Part shown: piece by piece, positions 9,023 through 20,429 of the stretch
Layout of the letters: the number at the start of each line of letters is the position of its first letter
Numbering within the stretch: position 1 is the stretch's first letter
DNA from: Cerioporus squamosus
Lineage: Eukaryota; Basidiomycota; Agaricomycetes; Polyporales; Polyporaceae
Direction: 5' to 3'
Length of the DNA: 64,000 nt
Assembly (NCBI GenBank): GCA_022592435.1
Contig: JABYQS010000003.1
Location: 1 to 64,000, forward strand
Translations under genes and position numbers: made by a program
The notes under the pieces: model-generated
The model's input: only the letters and a program-made list of their open reading frames with translations
Told to the model about the DNA's origin: nothing
Database searches by the model: none

Positions 9023-12000
9023 TCAAGTGGAGATCATCCCCAAATCCTCCTCGCCGTCCGACGTCCTAAATATCTCGTCGAACACCTCCTTCTCCTCCGT
9101 CGACAACGGCGGAAGCTGGTCAGCAGCCGACTTTGGGTCTTCGCGCGATGCCTTAATCCTCCTCAACCGCTCGTCGTTCCAGATCTTCTCCAAGGTCTCT
9201 GAGAGGTTCATGAGCCCGAAGAGGAAGCCCCTATCCGGCTGATCCGGGTAGTGCGGGGGGAACCGCGCGTAGATCAGCCCCGTCTCGGGGTCGACCTCTG
9301 CCTGGTAGCCCTTCCCGCTCGTAACCTCCTCGATCTCCCCGTTCGGAGGCGGGTAGGGGAGCCAGTCGCGTCCGGTGGTCGTGTGCGCGAAGTCGACGAG
9401 GCGGATCTGGACCTCGCCGCGTTTGCGCCGCCGCGAACTGCGGTCAGCCACAGGGCCGACGAGCAGGTCTTCGCTGTGAGAACGCCTGAGCGTGTGCCGA
9501 GGAGTGGCCTCCGACGTCGTGCGTGCGTCTAGCTGCCTCTCGAGAGACTCGCCACGTTTGCTGCGGGAGGAGGGTGGTCGAGGACAGAGGCCCGGAACGT
9601 CTCCTGCGCTTCGCGGTCGCCGTCGTAGATCATGAGCAGACTGCAGCCGTAAAAGCGGTAGCCCTTAAGCCGGTTCACGATGCGCGCGAGGGCGTAGATC
9701 TTGCGGAGGATGACTGGAATCTGGTACACGAGCAGGCGTTCGCCGTCGTGCAGGAACGACGCCAGCACGCCCGGGAAGTCCTCTGGACGGACCTCGCGGC
9801 CCTTGTACTTGTCCTGGGTGACATACGACTGGGTGACGTGGTTCCAAACCTTACAAAATAGGACGCGTCAGCGCAAGCGAGCAAACCATATATCGCACAT
9901 CCGCCACGTCCGGCCAATTGGCATCCCCCAGGGCCCAGGAACGCCCCGAGCCCTAGGAGACCACAAGTGCAAACAACACGTCAAGGCGAAGCGGTCAAAA
10001 GACACTCACCTGCATCCCACACACACGCACTCCCAGCGTCCTGCTCGTCGTCCGGTCACACTTCTTCCGCTGGCTCTTCTTCTTCGCCGGCGTTGCGTCC
10101 ATCCCGTACTGCCGCGTCCCCATCTTCAGGTCCAGCACACACGAGTACTTCAACCGTCCGGTCAGGTCCTCCATCAGGATGAAGTGGTTCTGACGTGTAA
10201 CAGATGGGTCGGGCTCGGGATGGTCCACGGGCAGGTGGGGCTTGGTGGAAACGACTGCTGTAGGATCGTGCAGGCTGCGGCCCAGCGAACGTGAACGGCT
10301 GCGACGGAATGAACGCGCCGCGAACGACTCTCCCTCGAGGGTCAGGGGCGTCGTCGTAGCGGGTTGTCCATTGTCCTGCGACTCGAACTCAAACATCTCG
10401 GACGGTGCGGGTGCGTCATGGTTCCGCTGCGTAGCATGCGTGGGATACTGACCGAGGTTGCTGATCTGATGCTCGCTCTGCACGCGACGCAACGGCTGCC
10501 CCAAAAGACTGCCCTCCTCCTGTCGAAGACGCTCAACTCTGCTGAGCTTCTTCTTGCGACGGTACCGGTGAGCACCATCGCTGAATGACGCTCCTTCGCC
10601 CTCGCCATCCGCGACGTCGCCATCATCTTCACCCTTGACGCTTAGGGAGGCACGAGTAGACCCTTGCTTGGTCAGCCGTCGGAGCAACGTGCTGAAGACG
10701 TGGTCCTTGAACTTGGTGTTTACCATGGTTGAGCCAGTACCGCCAAAGGACTGGAAGGGACTGCTCGGCGACAAGGACCCGTGCAGGCTGGTGGCCATAG
10801 GTACGTGCTGCATCCTAGGGGAGTTCATGGGCGTGCGGTTGTCGATGTCTTCCGCGGTGTGCGAGTAGGCAAGTTTGCTGGAGGGATGTCGCTGTGTGGA
10901 ACAGCTACCGAAGTGGTTCGCCCTCCAGGTGGCCATCCCAAGGTCAGGACTGGACGCAGTCATACCGTTGAGATGAGGTCGTCGTAACCGTGGGTCAATC
11001 GATCGAGGACGCGAAACCGCAGCTGAATGCGACATCGAGCGGTTGCGACCACCTCCAAGCAACCACTGGGGGATGATGTGCCGGTTGTAGTCCAATGCGA
11101 CTTCGGGGAGCTCCGCTTCCTCGACGTCAGTGTCGCCTGGCTGCTCGTCCGATCGGTTGGTCGCCGAGGTCGACTTGTGACCATCGCTAGCTGCCTTATG
11201 CAAGACGGGACGAGGAGGGTGCGAGCCATGAGTGAGAGAGTTGGGTTGCGCCGACGACATCTGAGGAGATACACTCGAGCTCTTCGGCACTCTGCGGTAG
11301 CTGACTAGCATCACTCCAAGGTAACGGGGATGAACTCGAGCAACGGTGGAGCTTCGCGTTCGACCGCTTCGTAGAACAAGTTCTCGCGAGAGACGAGTGG
11401 CTGCGGAATGGTTTTATAAACTCTGCTTGGTGACATGGGAAATAGTGAGGCTTACCTTGCATACTGCACGCTTAGTGAACTTGTAGATCGCACTGTGCCC
11501 GCCCACCTGATTACGGAACGGCCGTAATGGAATATGCGGCAGACTTTCCCTCTCTTGAGAGACACCGTACAGCCCGAGGTTGTTCTCGATGCCCGGGTTG
11601 GTCGAGTTACCGACACCCGGAGAGGTCAATTCCATCTCATCGTACGTAGACAACATAGAACGTTGATGCTGATTGTCGTCGTCGCTCGCATCGTGGACTC
11701 GGGGCTGTGGATGGGGACTAGTCCGAGAAGGAGAGAGAGGGAAGGGAGATGATGCAGAAGTCGTGGAGGTGGTGGTAGTAACGGAGGCTGTCTCCCATGC
11801 CGAATCTTCATCATCGTCACTAGACCAAGGAGATTCGAAAGCATGGGGATAATGTGGGACGCTGGGGAGCTGAAAGGGCACCTCGATGGGCGCCTGTGGT
11901 GGCGAACGAGATCGTGTCGGGCCGCGACGCGCAGGCGGGGGAAATTGATGCAAATCGAGGGGCGAGACTGAGGGTTCGACGGAAGGTAGGGACGGATGTA

Positions 12001-13069
12001 GGTCCAGTGACGAAGACTGAGGGGGAAGTGCTGATGGGGAAAAGCGGTGGTGCGATGGGGACTGGGCAGGTCGACTCTCTTGGAACGTTGAAGCAGACGA
12101 TACGGAGGAAGGTTCGGATCCGGGGGAGAGTGCATCCGCATCTAACGGCGGGGAGTCTTCGACCCAAACACTCCGTTCTCGTGGTCTGCCCCGCGCATCC
12201 TCTCCGCGACCCGCCAGAACCGCTGCACGCCACTGGACGAGATCGTTGAGCACCGTATCGCGACGAGACAATGTTCGCTCTTTCCGCTTGCGGAAGTCTT
12301 GTTCTCGCTCCCTCGTACTCGCGACCGAGCTGGTACTCTCGCGCGTCCTGACACGCTCCAAACCCGTCGTACTCCTCTCCCTCCGAATGGCGGCAGCTTC
12401 ACGGTCTGGCCAGTCGGACCTTTTGACGAACTCGTACTGAGCCTCGCCAACGTCGCCAACCTTGGGGCCACCCCTGCGCTTGGAGCCAGATGGCTCGGGT
12501 CGAGGTATATCGAATGCATCGACCTCCGCCTTCTCCACCGAGGGACTAGGCGCAGTCTCCTTGAAGAGGTCGAGAGAAGCGGCGACCTTCCTACCAATGC
12601 CCGCGGTCGAGCTAGAGGGAGCGACAACACGAGCCGGGCTGGAAGAGGAGGAAGAGGAGACTGGGGAGGGGGATCTCCGAGACACTCCGCGGCGAGTAGT
12701 AACGGGAGACACTGTACGAAAAGCCTCTGACTTCTTCGACGTACGTGAAAAGGGCATGGTCAAAGCTCTCTCGGATGCTCTCCGGAAGGCCCGTTGGTAG
12801 GCCGCGCGAAGCGATCCCGGGTCGTGCTGAGTCTCAGTGCCAGAGCCTTCTGAGTCATCGTCGCTATGGTCGTGCCATCCGCGCTTGCGGTGGATCTTGT
12901 GCGAGTGCGCGCGGGAGGGACCGGGAGGCAAAGTGAAGATACGGCTCCTGGCGGGTGCAGAGGTCGTGGTCGGGGAGGAGGCGGCGGTGACGGTCGCCGA
13001 GGAGGCGGGGGATGGCGGACATGGAGATGGACGCCTCTCGGAGCCTGTGCTCGCGGAGGCGGTAGTCAT
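9023..13069 (-). CDS. KCS1: inositol hexakisphosphate kinase (two apparent frameshifts)
   Basis: Three exons (13069-11456, 11400-10010, 9849-9023). Corrected length is about 1277 residues. The first half is Ser/Pro/Arg-rich and looks disordered. A conserved block [18 protein letters not shown] spans the first intron. The kinase core includes the P-x-x-x-D-x-K-x-G type motif [13 protein letters not shown], then [29 protein letters not shown], and near the end [12 protein letters not shown] with the Mg-binding Asp. This is the IPK superfamily, IP6K branch, which makes inositol pyrophosphates that control phosphate signalling and vacuole function. The frame breaks at 11326-11329 (FIP|RYLGV) and again near 9564-9574. 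Each break needs one added base in a C/G run, so sequence error is likelier than loss of function. Residues between the two conserved halves form a long insert, as in yeast Kcs1. Confidence 0.9.
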
Positions 13070-14851
13070 TCACAAGAGACAATCGCTTTGTGGCGACTCG
13101 CGGAGAGGAGAAAAGAGGCGTCGTCGGCGTCGTGGTCGGATAGGATATGCAAAAGGAGAAGACGTGGCCGACGGAGAGGCTGGCTGATATAGCGGGAGGC
13201 AAGGAACGTTGGTCGTGCGCGGATCTCGCCCTGGCTATGTTTGCGAGAGCGGGGAGGAATGCAGGAGGATATGTCGACGTCCGGGCGGCTCAGCGCAGAG
13301 TTTACCTTCGCAAGCATTTCGCAGTGACGATGTCCTCCCCGTCGCACGTGGGCCAGGCCACCTGCTGACAAAGCACCGCCCCCGAGTCCCGCCCCGCCTC
13401 AGTCTCAGAGTCAGTGCTCTCCTTTGTCTCCCGCCGTGGCCGACGCTGCCGTGTCTGCCCGCTGCCCGCTGCACACAGGCCTTGCACGCGCGCACGCAGC
13501 AGCCGCTTCCGCCTCTTCCAGCAATCCTCGTATTGCGGCAACTTCTTCCGCGTCATACCCCATGCTGCACGCACGTTCGACACCTCGCTTCTCTGCCAGA
13601 CACGACCAGGCTCCAGCCGCCGGGGTCACACTCATCGTGGACGCTGGTCATCTGCTGGACGAATAACGTTTCTGTCGCACGACGCTCCGACCGCAACCGT
13701 GGAATCCGCGCGACCTCAGCGAATCCGGTCGAGCACGGGGTCGATCGTCCTTCCTCTGGGCCCTCCGGCCTCCCGGCAACCGCCAGCTGAGTTCATCACT
13801 CGCTCTGTCCTGCTGCGTTTTGGTCATGATTGTCGCTGTCGTCGATGGACGTTCGTCCATCATGACGATATAAGCATCCGCCAGATGCCTCGTTTGTCCC
13901 CGCGCGACTGTTATCCTCTCGTGTGTGCTGATATAGCATTCCAGTTGTCCTCGCTGTCCCGGAGTCGTACCGGTCTCTACGTAAAGATTTAGTGTTTGCC
14001 TTGCCACAACCAATCATCGGTGACTGAACTATCTCCGGTGGTCTCGATCTCACCCACCCGGACCCGGGCTACTCGGTGATGTTCCCACCTTGCCCGGTGA
14101 GTGGAACTGTAAAAGTTAAATCATTCATTCTTCTTCTGTGAGCCCGTTTTGACTCGTTTCAAACTGGTCAAGCATATTTGAATCCAAGACTCTGGAGATG
14201 TGAGTTCATGTCTTGGTCAATTCTGGGAAGCAATGTACAGGGCTCTGGCATCAGAAGTGTTGCCTATTGGCCCTGTTGAGCCGATTGATGTAGTATTTCA
14301 CCCATCACAGTTCAAATCCCATGATCACAGCATACACCTCGTCTTGAGGACATTAGGCATAGAGTGGTGAGCAGACCAGTATATGACTGCTGCTTCCAGA
14401 CCCATAGAGACCTCAGTAAAGCAAGATTGATTTCTGGCTGAGCTGGATATGATCACAATTTCTAGGTAGCTCAAGTCTGCTCTCTGCCAGTGGCCACTGG
14501 CACGCATAAGTAAGAGCATGTAAGCCTGGTAGCGGCTCCCAGGCTTAGCACAGTGTCTAGAGCAGCATAAGTACCCCGTGGCTGCTGAGAAGGTAACTTC
14601 TCAGTAAGACTGCCTTTTGGCGTAACAGTTATAGCATGCAGGGTCTTGGCTGCTTACAGAGCAACACCCATGACTGGTACATCGGAGCTGGCCTCACAAT
14701 GTCTGTTCTCATGATCTGCCTCAGCTGACTATACATGTGAAGTTTCTTCAAGCTTGGAGTCTCTACCAATTTGAAAGCAGGTCGATTCTTTTTGTTGGAT
14801 AAGGTGTTTAGATCAATTCATGCTGCATGCACAAATGTAATTTCCTAAAAT

Positions 14852-14877
14852 CACATGTCATCACCCAGTGACATGTG
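14852..14877. repeat. perfect 9-bp inverted repeat with 8-nt spacer
   Basis: CACATGTCA (14852-14860) is followed by an 8-nt spacer and TGACATGTG (14869-14877). It lies about 60 bp upstream of the TATA box of the next gene, where a dimeric transcription factor could bind. Functional assignment is inference. Confidence 0.6.
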
Positions 14878-14937
14878 ACCAAGGGTGGGATGACTCACTC
14901 CACTGTTGACTCATTGTTTTGCTTTGTCATCAAGCAG

Positions 14938-14945
14938 TATATAAG
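14938..14945 (+). promoter_or_regulatory. TATA box of proline-rich island gene
   Basis: TATATAAG, 38 nt upstream of the chosen ATG at 14984, with the inverted repeat just upstream. Confidence 0.6.
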
Positions 14946-14983
14946 CCCCTGTCTGATGGCATATTTTTCCTTGCTCCCCCACC

Positions 14984-16580
14984 ATGCCCCAATCAGTGCC
15001 AGCATCCCTTGGTGCCTGTAATCCCCTTGCAAGTTGTCTTCAGCCTCTTCAATCTGATACACCATCTGTATGTCTTCAATAAACTACAACATGACTAATT
15101 TACTGATATTCAATGTTTCTAGATTATGCCTGCAAACCTCTACCTTGTCAATGTTATAAACTATTGGCAGGCTGAGGGAGCTCCCCCTGTTCTATACCCA
15201 TGTCCTCTTTGCAAGGGAATCATTCATGTTGCAGAGCAAAAGAGTAATCAAGGTGTGTATATCACAACATATACTGTTTATGTTGTACTGAAAGCTGTTT
15301 GTACAGATGCTCTTGGACAAACTGTCATCAACGTAGCTGTGGCTGACTGTCCAAGCAATTGGACATTGTCTCCAGTGCCGCAAGCATATACCAACTTCCA
15401 TTATGTTCTGGTTCAGCCTCACATCAATTCCAAGCTTTTGCTTGCGCCATCACCTTCTCAACTATCCTCCTTTGCATTGCTTCATCCTTCTAATTCTCAT
15501 TCATTCTCTACCTCTGAATCTCTTGCATCAAAATCACCTCTCTCACCCATGTCTTCCTCATTAAATATACCACAAACTCCTGCTCTACCTTCAAAGCCTA
15601 TGAAACCACAGGCTCGCCCACCATCTCCGCTGCCTCTCCTATCCAAATCATTCTCCCCTCCGCCTTCATTCTTCCTTCCTGCTACCTCTCTCAGGCAATC
15701 AGAGAAAGTGGTCCCTGTGGTTGATATGGTGATGCCCTCACCCCTTTCTCCTGTTTCTGTCAAGAGCAAGGCACCCGCTCTTTCACCCCAGCAGGAGCGG
15801 AATCTTCTTGCAGGCTTTCTTCGACATATTCCACACCACCCTGAACCCACTCCTACTTCTCAGACTCCTTTGATATTGCCATCACCTTCCAACCACTCCT
15901 GCGCTGAGCGTTGGGGCACTCCACATCTCCTGATGGGTCATCCGGACCCTCCAACTCCCACTGCAGATACCTCTGCACCTTTGTTCCAACATACACTTCC
16001 TCACTTGCCCATCCCACAAGCCCAAGCAAAGGCTCCCCCTCCCCTTCCTCCTGTCTCATCTACCCCACAACCTCAAGTGCAGGTTCCCCCACACCCTCCT
16101 ATCCATGTTGGTACCCGTCAGGGTGCTCCATTCACCATCCCTCCCCTTCCACCAAGGCCAAAGAAGCCAGACACTCTAGCACACAAGATGGCATGGGGAT
16201 GGGTGGACACAATCATCAAGTTCCTTGAGGTCAACAAGAACAGGGCCAAGGAACCTCCCACCGTCACCCAGCAGGCATTCAGAGCAATGGTTGCTGCAGT
16301 TGCAGAGGTTGACGAGCAGAAGAGCTTGGTCAGCTTCGATGTCATAACCGTGAGTGGCACTTTCTCACCGCCACCTCCCCTTGACACTGACATCACCGTT
16401 TGACAGAGCACCGGACTGCATGCGGTGGTTAAGGCGCTCGCAAACGCAGACGTGCGCGCGCAGAAGACGCGCCCGAGCGAGCGAGCCGCGGGAGTGGTCG
16501 AGTGCTGGGAGAGGAGGTTCCCCGGGCGGTTGTCGGATGTGGACGCGCACTCGGAGGGAGGTATGGAAGTCGACGGATAA
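14984..16580 (+). CDS. proline-rich protein with Cys pair and TFIIS-N-like C-terminus (chimeric composition)
   Basis: Exons 14984-15067, 15123-16349 and 16407-16580 give about 494 residues. The start was moved to 14984 because ACCATG there opens 28 codons that splice in frame through a textbook intron (GTATGT donor, CTGAT branch, TAG acceptor) into IMPANLYLVNVINYW. A Cys pair (CPLCKG) follows; a further GTGTGT...ACAG stretch at 15253-15306 could be a 54-nt in-frame intron. Next come about 250 Pro/Ser-rich residues, then a predicted helical segment (QQAFRAMVAAVAEVDEQKS, then STGLHAVVKALAN and VVECWERRF) that loosely resembles the TFIIS N-terminal (LW) fold. The last exon is strongly GC-rich whereas the earlier exons are AT-richer. 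Function unknown; a transcription-related role is inference. The Cys pair may be a degenerate zinc finger. Confidence 0.6.
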
Positions 16581-16968
16581 GCCGTCGGCCATTGCGCGAA
16601 TGTTCTTGTACTCGAATTAAGCGAGCACCCATGAATACGAATACGACCCAACAGAACCCCTCTCATGCGACGGCAAACTATAGCGATGTGTATGTATCGT
16701 ACGATGCTCAGTATGTGTACAATGTGACCCAGAGATGGTTGCGTGTTATAGTTACAGAGTGAACGGACGGATGGAAGCTCTATCGGAAGCCGAGAACAGT
16801 GAGCGCGCAAACACGACGACTCCGGACGCCAGCAGTGTCCGAAGCACGGCACGGAGCACGGAGCAGATCCCACGAACCGCAGAATGAGCTGCTGGCGCAG
16901 AGCCGCACGAGGGCACGGGCGAGTGTCGAACGTGCACCACGCACGATGGACGTCCGCAGGCATTATGT
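16581..16968. other. convergent intergenic region
   Basis: 3' flanks of the proline-rich gene and the forkhead gene; nothing else recognised. Confidence 0.55.
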
Positions 16969-19092
16969 CTACGTGGCCATGACATCGACGGCTGGTTCTG
17001 GATCGTCTAGCCTGCGGCGTTTCGCAGCGGGCTCCTCCGGATGCTCTGAACTGTCGTCATCATCTATCACGACAATGGGAGATGGAGCATCTACCGGTGC
17101 TTGCGGCTGCGAAGCAGAGGCAGGCGGTACGCTGGACGAGGACACGTCTCGCGGCGGAGGCGCATCAGTTGGCGCGCCTGGCTCAAGCTTTGGTAACCGC
17201 GGAGGGAGAGGCGCAGTCGTGAAGGGTCCGGAAGTAGGCGTCTCAGAGCGAGCGGATGCGCCCGCGGGTGTTGAGCCGCGACCAGGTGCCGTACCTCGAC
17301 CTCGGCGGGGGCGGCCACGACCACGACCACGACCACGCCCGCCTTCAGCCTTCAGCTTCTCCTTGTAGTAACGGACGATGTATGCCTGTAAGATCTCCAA
17401 CGCCTTCTGCGCACCAAGCGCCTCGAGGTCTTGCAGGTGTTGTGGGGTGAGGTGGGAAAAGATCTCCGGGTTGAGGATAAGAGTGTTCTCGTGCAGCACG
17501 ATGGGCTTCGGAGGCGATGAGGAGGCAGCTGACGAGGAGGCCGGAACAGGGCCTACGACGATCGGGATCCGTACCGAAGCCGGGATGGCAGGGAACGCCG
17601 TGGATGGGGGGTTTCCGGAACTTGGTGGAGGAGGTGACGCTTGTGGCGCAGCATGCCCTGGAGGAGCACTCGAGGTCGAAATGGTGGAAGGCGGAGAAGC
17701 TACTGGAGGTGACAGCTGAGGCGGCGGCGGTGGAGAGAAGCGCAGCATGTTCGCGGGCTCGGTCTTGGGCTCGGTCTTCACGACAAGCTGAACGAGATGC
17801 GTAGGGGTACCTAGCGACGTGGATGCGGAGGCGACTGGAGGAAAGGTAGGGTTGGTCGTCTTGAATGTGAGCGGTGTGGAGGTCAATGGTGGCGGTAATG
17901 GCACGTTCTTCGCCTCTCCCTTGACACTTCGCCTCAATGGAGGATCCAGAGGGACGACCTTGCCCTTCTTCCCGCTGAATTTTCCATCCTTCCCACCGGG
18001 GCCAACAATCGTGCCCTTGCGAGCATCAAGCTCTTCGAAGGATTGTTCGTGAGCCTCGTCGATGCCCCATAGGGCACCTTTGCCTTTCTCGTCCTTGCCG
18101 CGGGCAAGCTTCTTGAAGCCAGGATTGGAGGACAGGTTGTGACGGACGGAACTCTACCACATGACGTCAATCGACGTCCGTGAAGAGGTCGACACAAGCA
18201 ACACTCACCTCCCAGTCCTTGCTGCAGTACTTGTACCAGTCGTACGTATCCTTGATCCACTGACAGATCTCCTGAAGGGAAGCCTTTCCGCCGAGAGCCT
18301 TGATGGCGCGATAGCATAATTGCGCATAAGTCAGTTGCGGCTTTGGTGGCATGACTTCCGGAGCGGGAAGGGGCGGAGAGGGAGCATCGGGCTTCTTGCG
18401 CTTCTTTCCGTTAGTCTTGTGTGGAATGGTATTCGAATTCGGAAGCGCGGCCTCTGGAAGGGGTGGTATCTTCGGGCCAGCGATAGGAACGTGTGCTGGC
18501 GGTGGAGACTCGGACGGAAGGGAGGATGGTGGCGAGTACGTGGTGATATCGACGGAGGGAGACCGTGCTCGCTTCCCAGAGGATTCAGAGCTCGGGGAGG
18601 GAGAATCTTCAGGAGGAGCCGGAGGTGGCAGGACAAAGTGGAAGGTCCGCGAGGCGATCTGTATCTGCGACCTGAGCGCGGAGTCAGCTCGGCGCATACG
18701 CCACGCTACGAAAGGACGTACCGGTCGCTCAGAGGGACCTTGCTGCCACTTCCTGACCAGACACCGTCTACCCAGGCGCCGTTCCGGCCCAAGACCAGCA
18801 GGACAAAGCGTTCCTCCTCTTCGTCATACTCGATCTTTGCGTGAAGACGTGACACGCTCTTCAAGCCGCCGAGGTCGACGTCTACTTGAGGGTTGTCGGA
18901 CGTAGAGGCCGTGCCCGCCGGGATGCAACGTCGGCCGATGGTGACGGTGAGGGTTTGCAGGTAATACGTGAAATTAGGGAAGACGAGGCTGTAGTATGCG
19001 CTGATCTTATCGGGGAGGGGCTCGCCGGCCTCGAGAGGGGGTGAGACGACGGGCAGGGGGGTATCTTGCGGCTGGGCGACGACTGAGGCCAT
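16969..19092 (-). CDS. FHA plus forkhead transcription factor, FHL1-like
   Basis: Three exons (19092-18722, 18671-18209, 18153-16969) encode about 672 residues. Residues about 35-140 form an FHA domain: YYLQTLTVTIGR, then SVSRLHAKIEYD and GRNGAWVDG, the phosphothreonine-binding fold. A Pro-rich linker leads to a forkhead domain around residues 235-320: QLTYAQLCYRAIKAL, LQEICQWI, then SSVRHNLSSNPGFKKL across the second intron. The C-terminal 300 residues are Pro/Ser-rich with a GRGRGRGRPRRGRG stretch like an AT-hook. FHA plus forkhead occurs in Fkh1/Fkh2 (cell cycle) and Fhl1 (ribosomal protein genes); the divergent forkhead sequence and FHA-first order favour Fhl1. The ATG at 19092 was preferred over one 25 codons upstream because of its better context. 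Confidence 0.85.
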
Positions 19093-19302
19093 GACGGGCG
19101 GTGGAGAGGTGACCGGGCACGTTCGACAGCGACTCGACAAGACCAGGAGACGCTCCGGCCCAGTCATGCGCGCCTGCACCCGGCGTTTCCCGATCGCACT
19201 ACGCTGCCGACCCCACGCGTGTGCACCGACTTGTCTCTTTTAACGTTCCTCTCCTGTTCTTCCCTCTCTATCTTTCCCTCTCACGACCCGTTGCCTCAAC
19301 CC

Positions 19303-20080
19303 ATGACGAACGAACCTATCGCGGAACAGGTCGAGCAGAAAATCGACACCCTCGCGGACAAGAATGTGGATTCCACGGACTCCGAGCTCCGATACATGGC
19401 GTACGGTGCACGGCTGAGGACGGTGCTCCGCGCGGGCCACAGATACATCGCATATGTACGTTCTCCTTGTTGTTGCGCTGCTCAGGGTATCAATGGGTTT
19501 ACGCTAGACTAGTGACGTTGGGGAAGCATTCCGACCCGTCGTCCACCCAGCGGTCGTGACCGCAGCTTATGGTGTCTCGTGGCTTTATCTTGTTGGGTCA
19601 GTTTCGTAGCATGTGGATCCTGCCTTCGTGACCGCGACCGCTCACATGCAATTACCTGAACAGGGATGTAGGTTATGAAACCTACAAGGCCCACCGTCGA
19701 GGTCCAACCCCGCTTGAGGCCGCGAACTTCTCGGAACCAACGCGCCTCACCATGATAGCGGTCAAGCGTTCTGTCTTCCAGTCAATTGCATCAATGTGCG
19801 TACTTTCACGGTTCTCCGTTGCGCGCGACTGACTATCCTTGGTAGGGCGCTGCCTGCGTTCACTATTCACACCGCGGTGAAGCAGGCGAAGAAGGCACTC
19901 GCGAACGCGCAGAACCCGCGGCTCAGAACATGGGGACCCACTGCTACCGGTCTTGCGATCGTCCCTGCCTTGCCGTACATTTTCGACAAGCCAGTAGAGC
20001 ACGTTACAGACATTATTTTCGAGTGGATAGAGAAGCAGATCGCACGTTCCGGTACAGCGTCTGAGAAATCAGAACTATGA
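19303..20080 (+). CDS. MTFP1: mitochondrial fission process protein 1 (MTP18) homologue
   Basis: Four exons (19303-19455, 19508-19596, 19664-19795, 19846-20080) give about 202 residues. Diagnostic pieces are SELRYMAYGARLRTVLRAG at the N-terminus, SDVGEAFRP, DVGYETYKA, and a C-terminal ALPYIFDKPVEHVTD. These match MTP18/MTFP1, an inner-membrane protein with several membrane segments that influences mitochondrial fission. The alternative acceptor at 19507 was chosen because the next AG would put a stop in frame. The gene diverges from the forkhead gene, 210 bp away. Confidence 0.88.
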
Positions 20081-20429
20081 CCCCACTAGCTACTAATCCT
20101 AGACTTATGTACACTCCCCAATACGTCCATCACCCCGCAAAGGACGACACGCACGAGTGCTTGTGATACAAGATATGATTGCTTCGGCACTATCACTACA
20201 GGAGGGATATACAGAAACCGTGAAACTACTTAATGACCTGTCCACTAATGTACCTACGCTATAGACTGTGCAACGAGCAGAGATATGGAACAGAGTAAAG
20301 AGATACATAAGTCAGAATGCGCGAATGCAGGATGCGATGCAGATGCGAGCAGCATGAGTCGACGGGTCAATGCGCATGAACACGATAGCACAACACGAAC
20401 GATGAACAAGAAGCATGGCCAGGCGAATA
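20081..20429. other. convergent intergenic region
   Basis: 3' flanks of MTFP1 and the eIF2B-delta gene; nothing else recognised. Confidence 0.6.

Larger units (their letters stand above)
13070..14983. other. long non-coding stretch entering an AT-richer island
   Basis: No gene recognised. From about 14100 the base composition becomes visibly AT-richer than the flanks. Seen here: a perfect 9-bp inverted repeat at 14852-14877 and a TATATAAG box at 14938-14945, both just upstream of the next gene. Open frames of up to 190 codons in 13200-14000 show no family features. Confidence 0.5.

Noticed and set aside
13209..13992. Overlapping plus-strand frames of about 190 codons
   Set aside because: Low-complexity translations without motifs; adjacent to the KCS1 promoter.
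14308..14318. GTTCAAATCCC resembling a tRNA B box
   Set aside because: No matching A box and no cloverleaf could be formed around it.
14519..15100. Solo LTR (TATA box plus AATAAA at 15078-15083)
   Set aside because: No target-site duplication or clear TG...CA ends; the AATAAA lies in an intron of the gene that starts at 14984. Kept only as an open idea.
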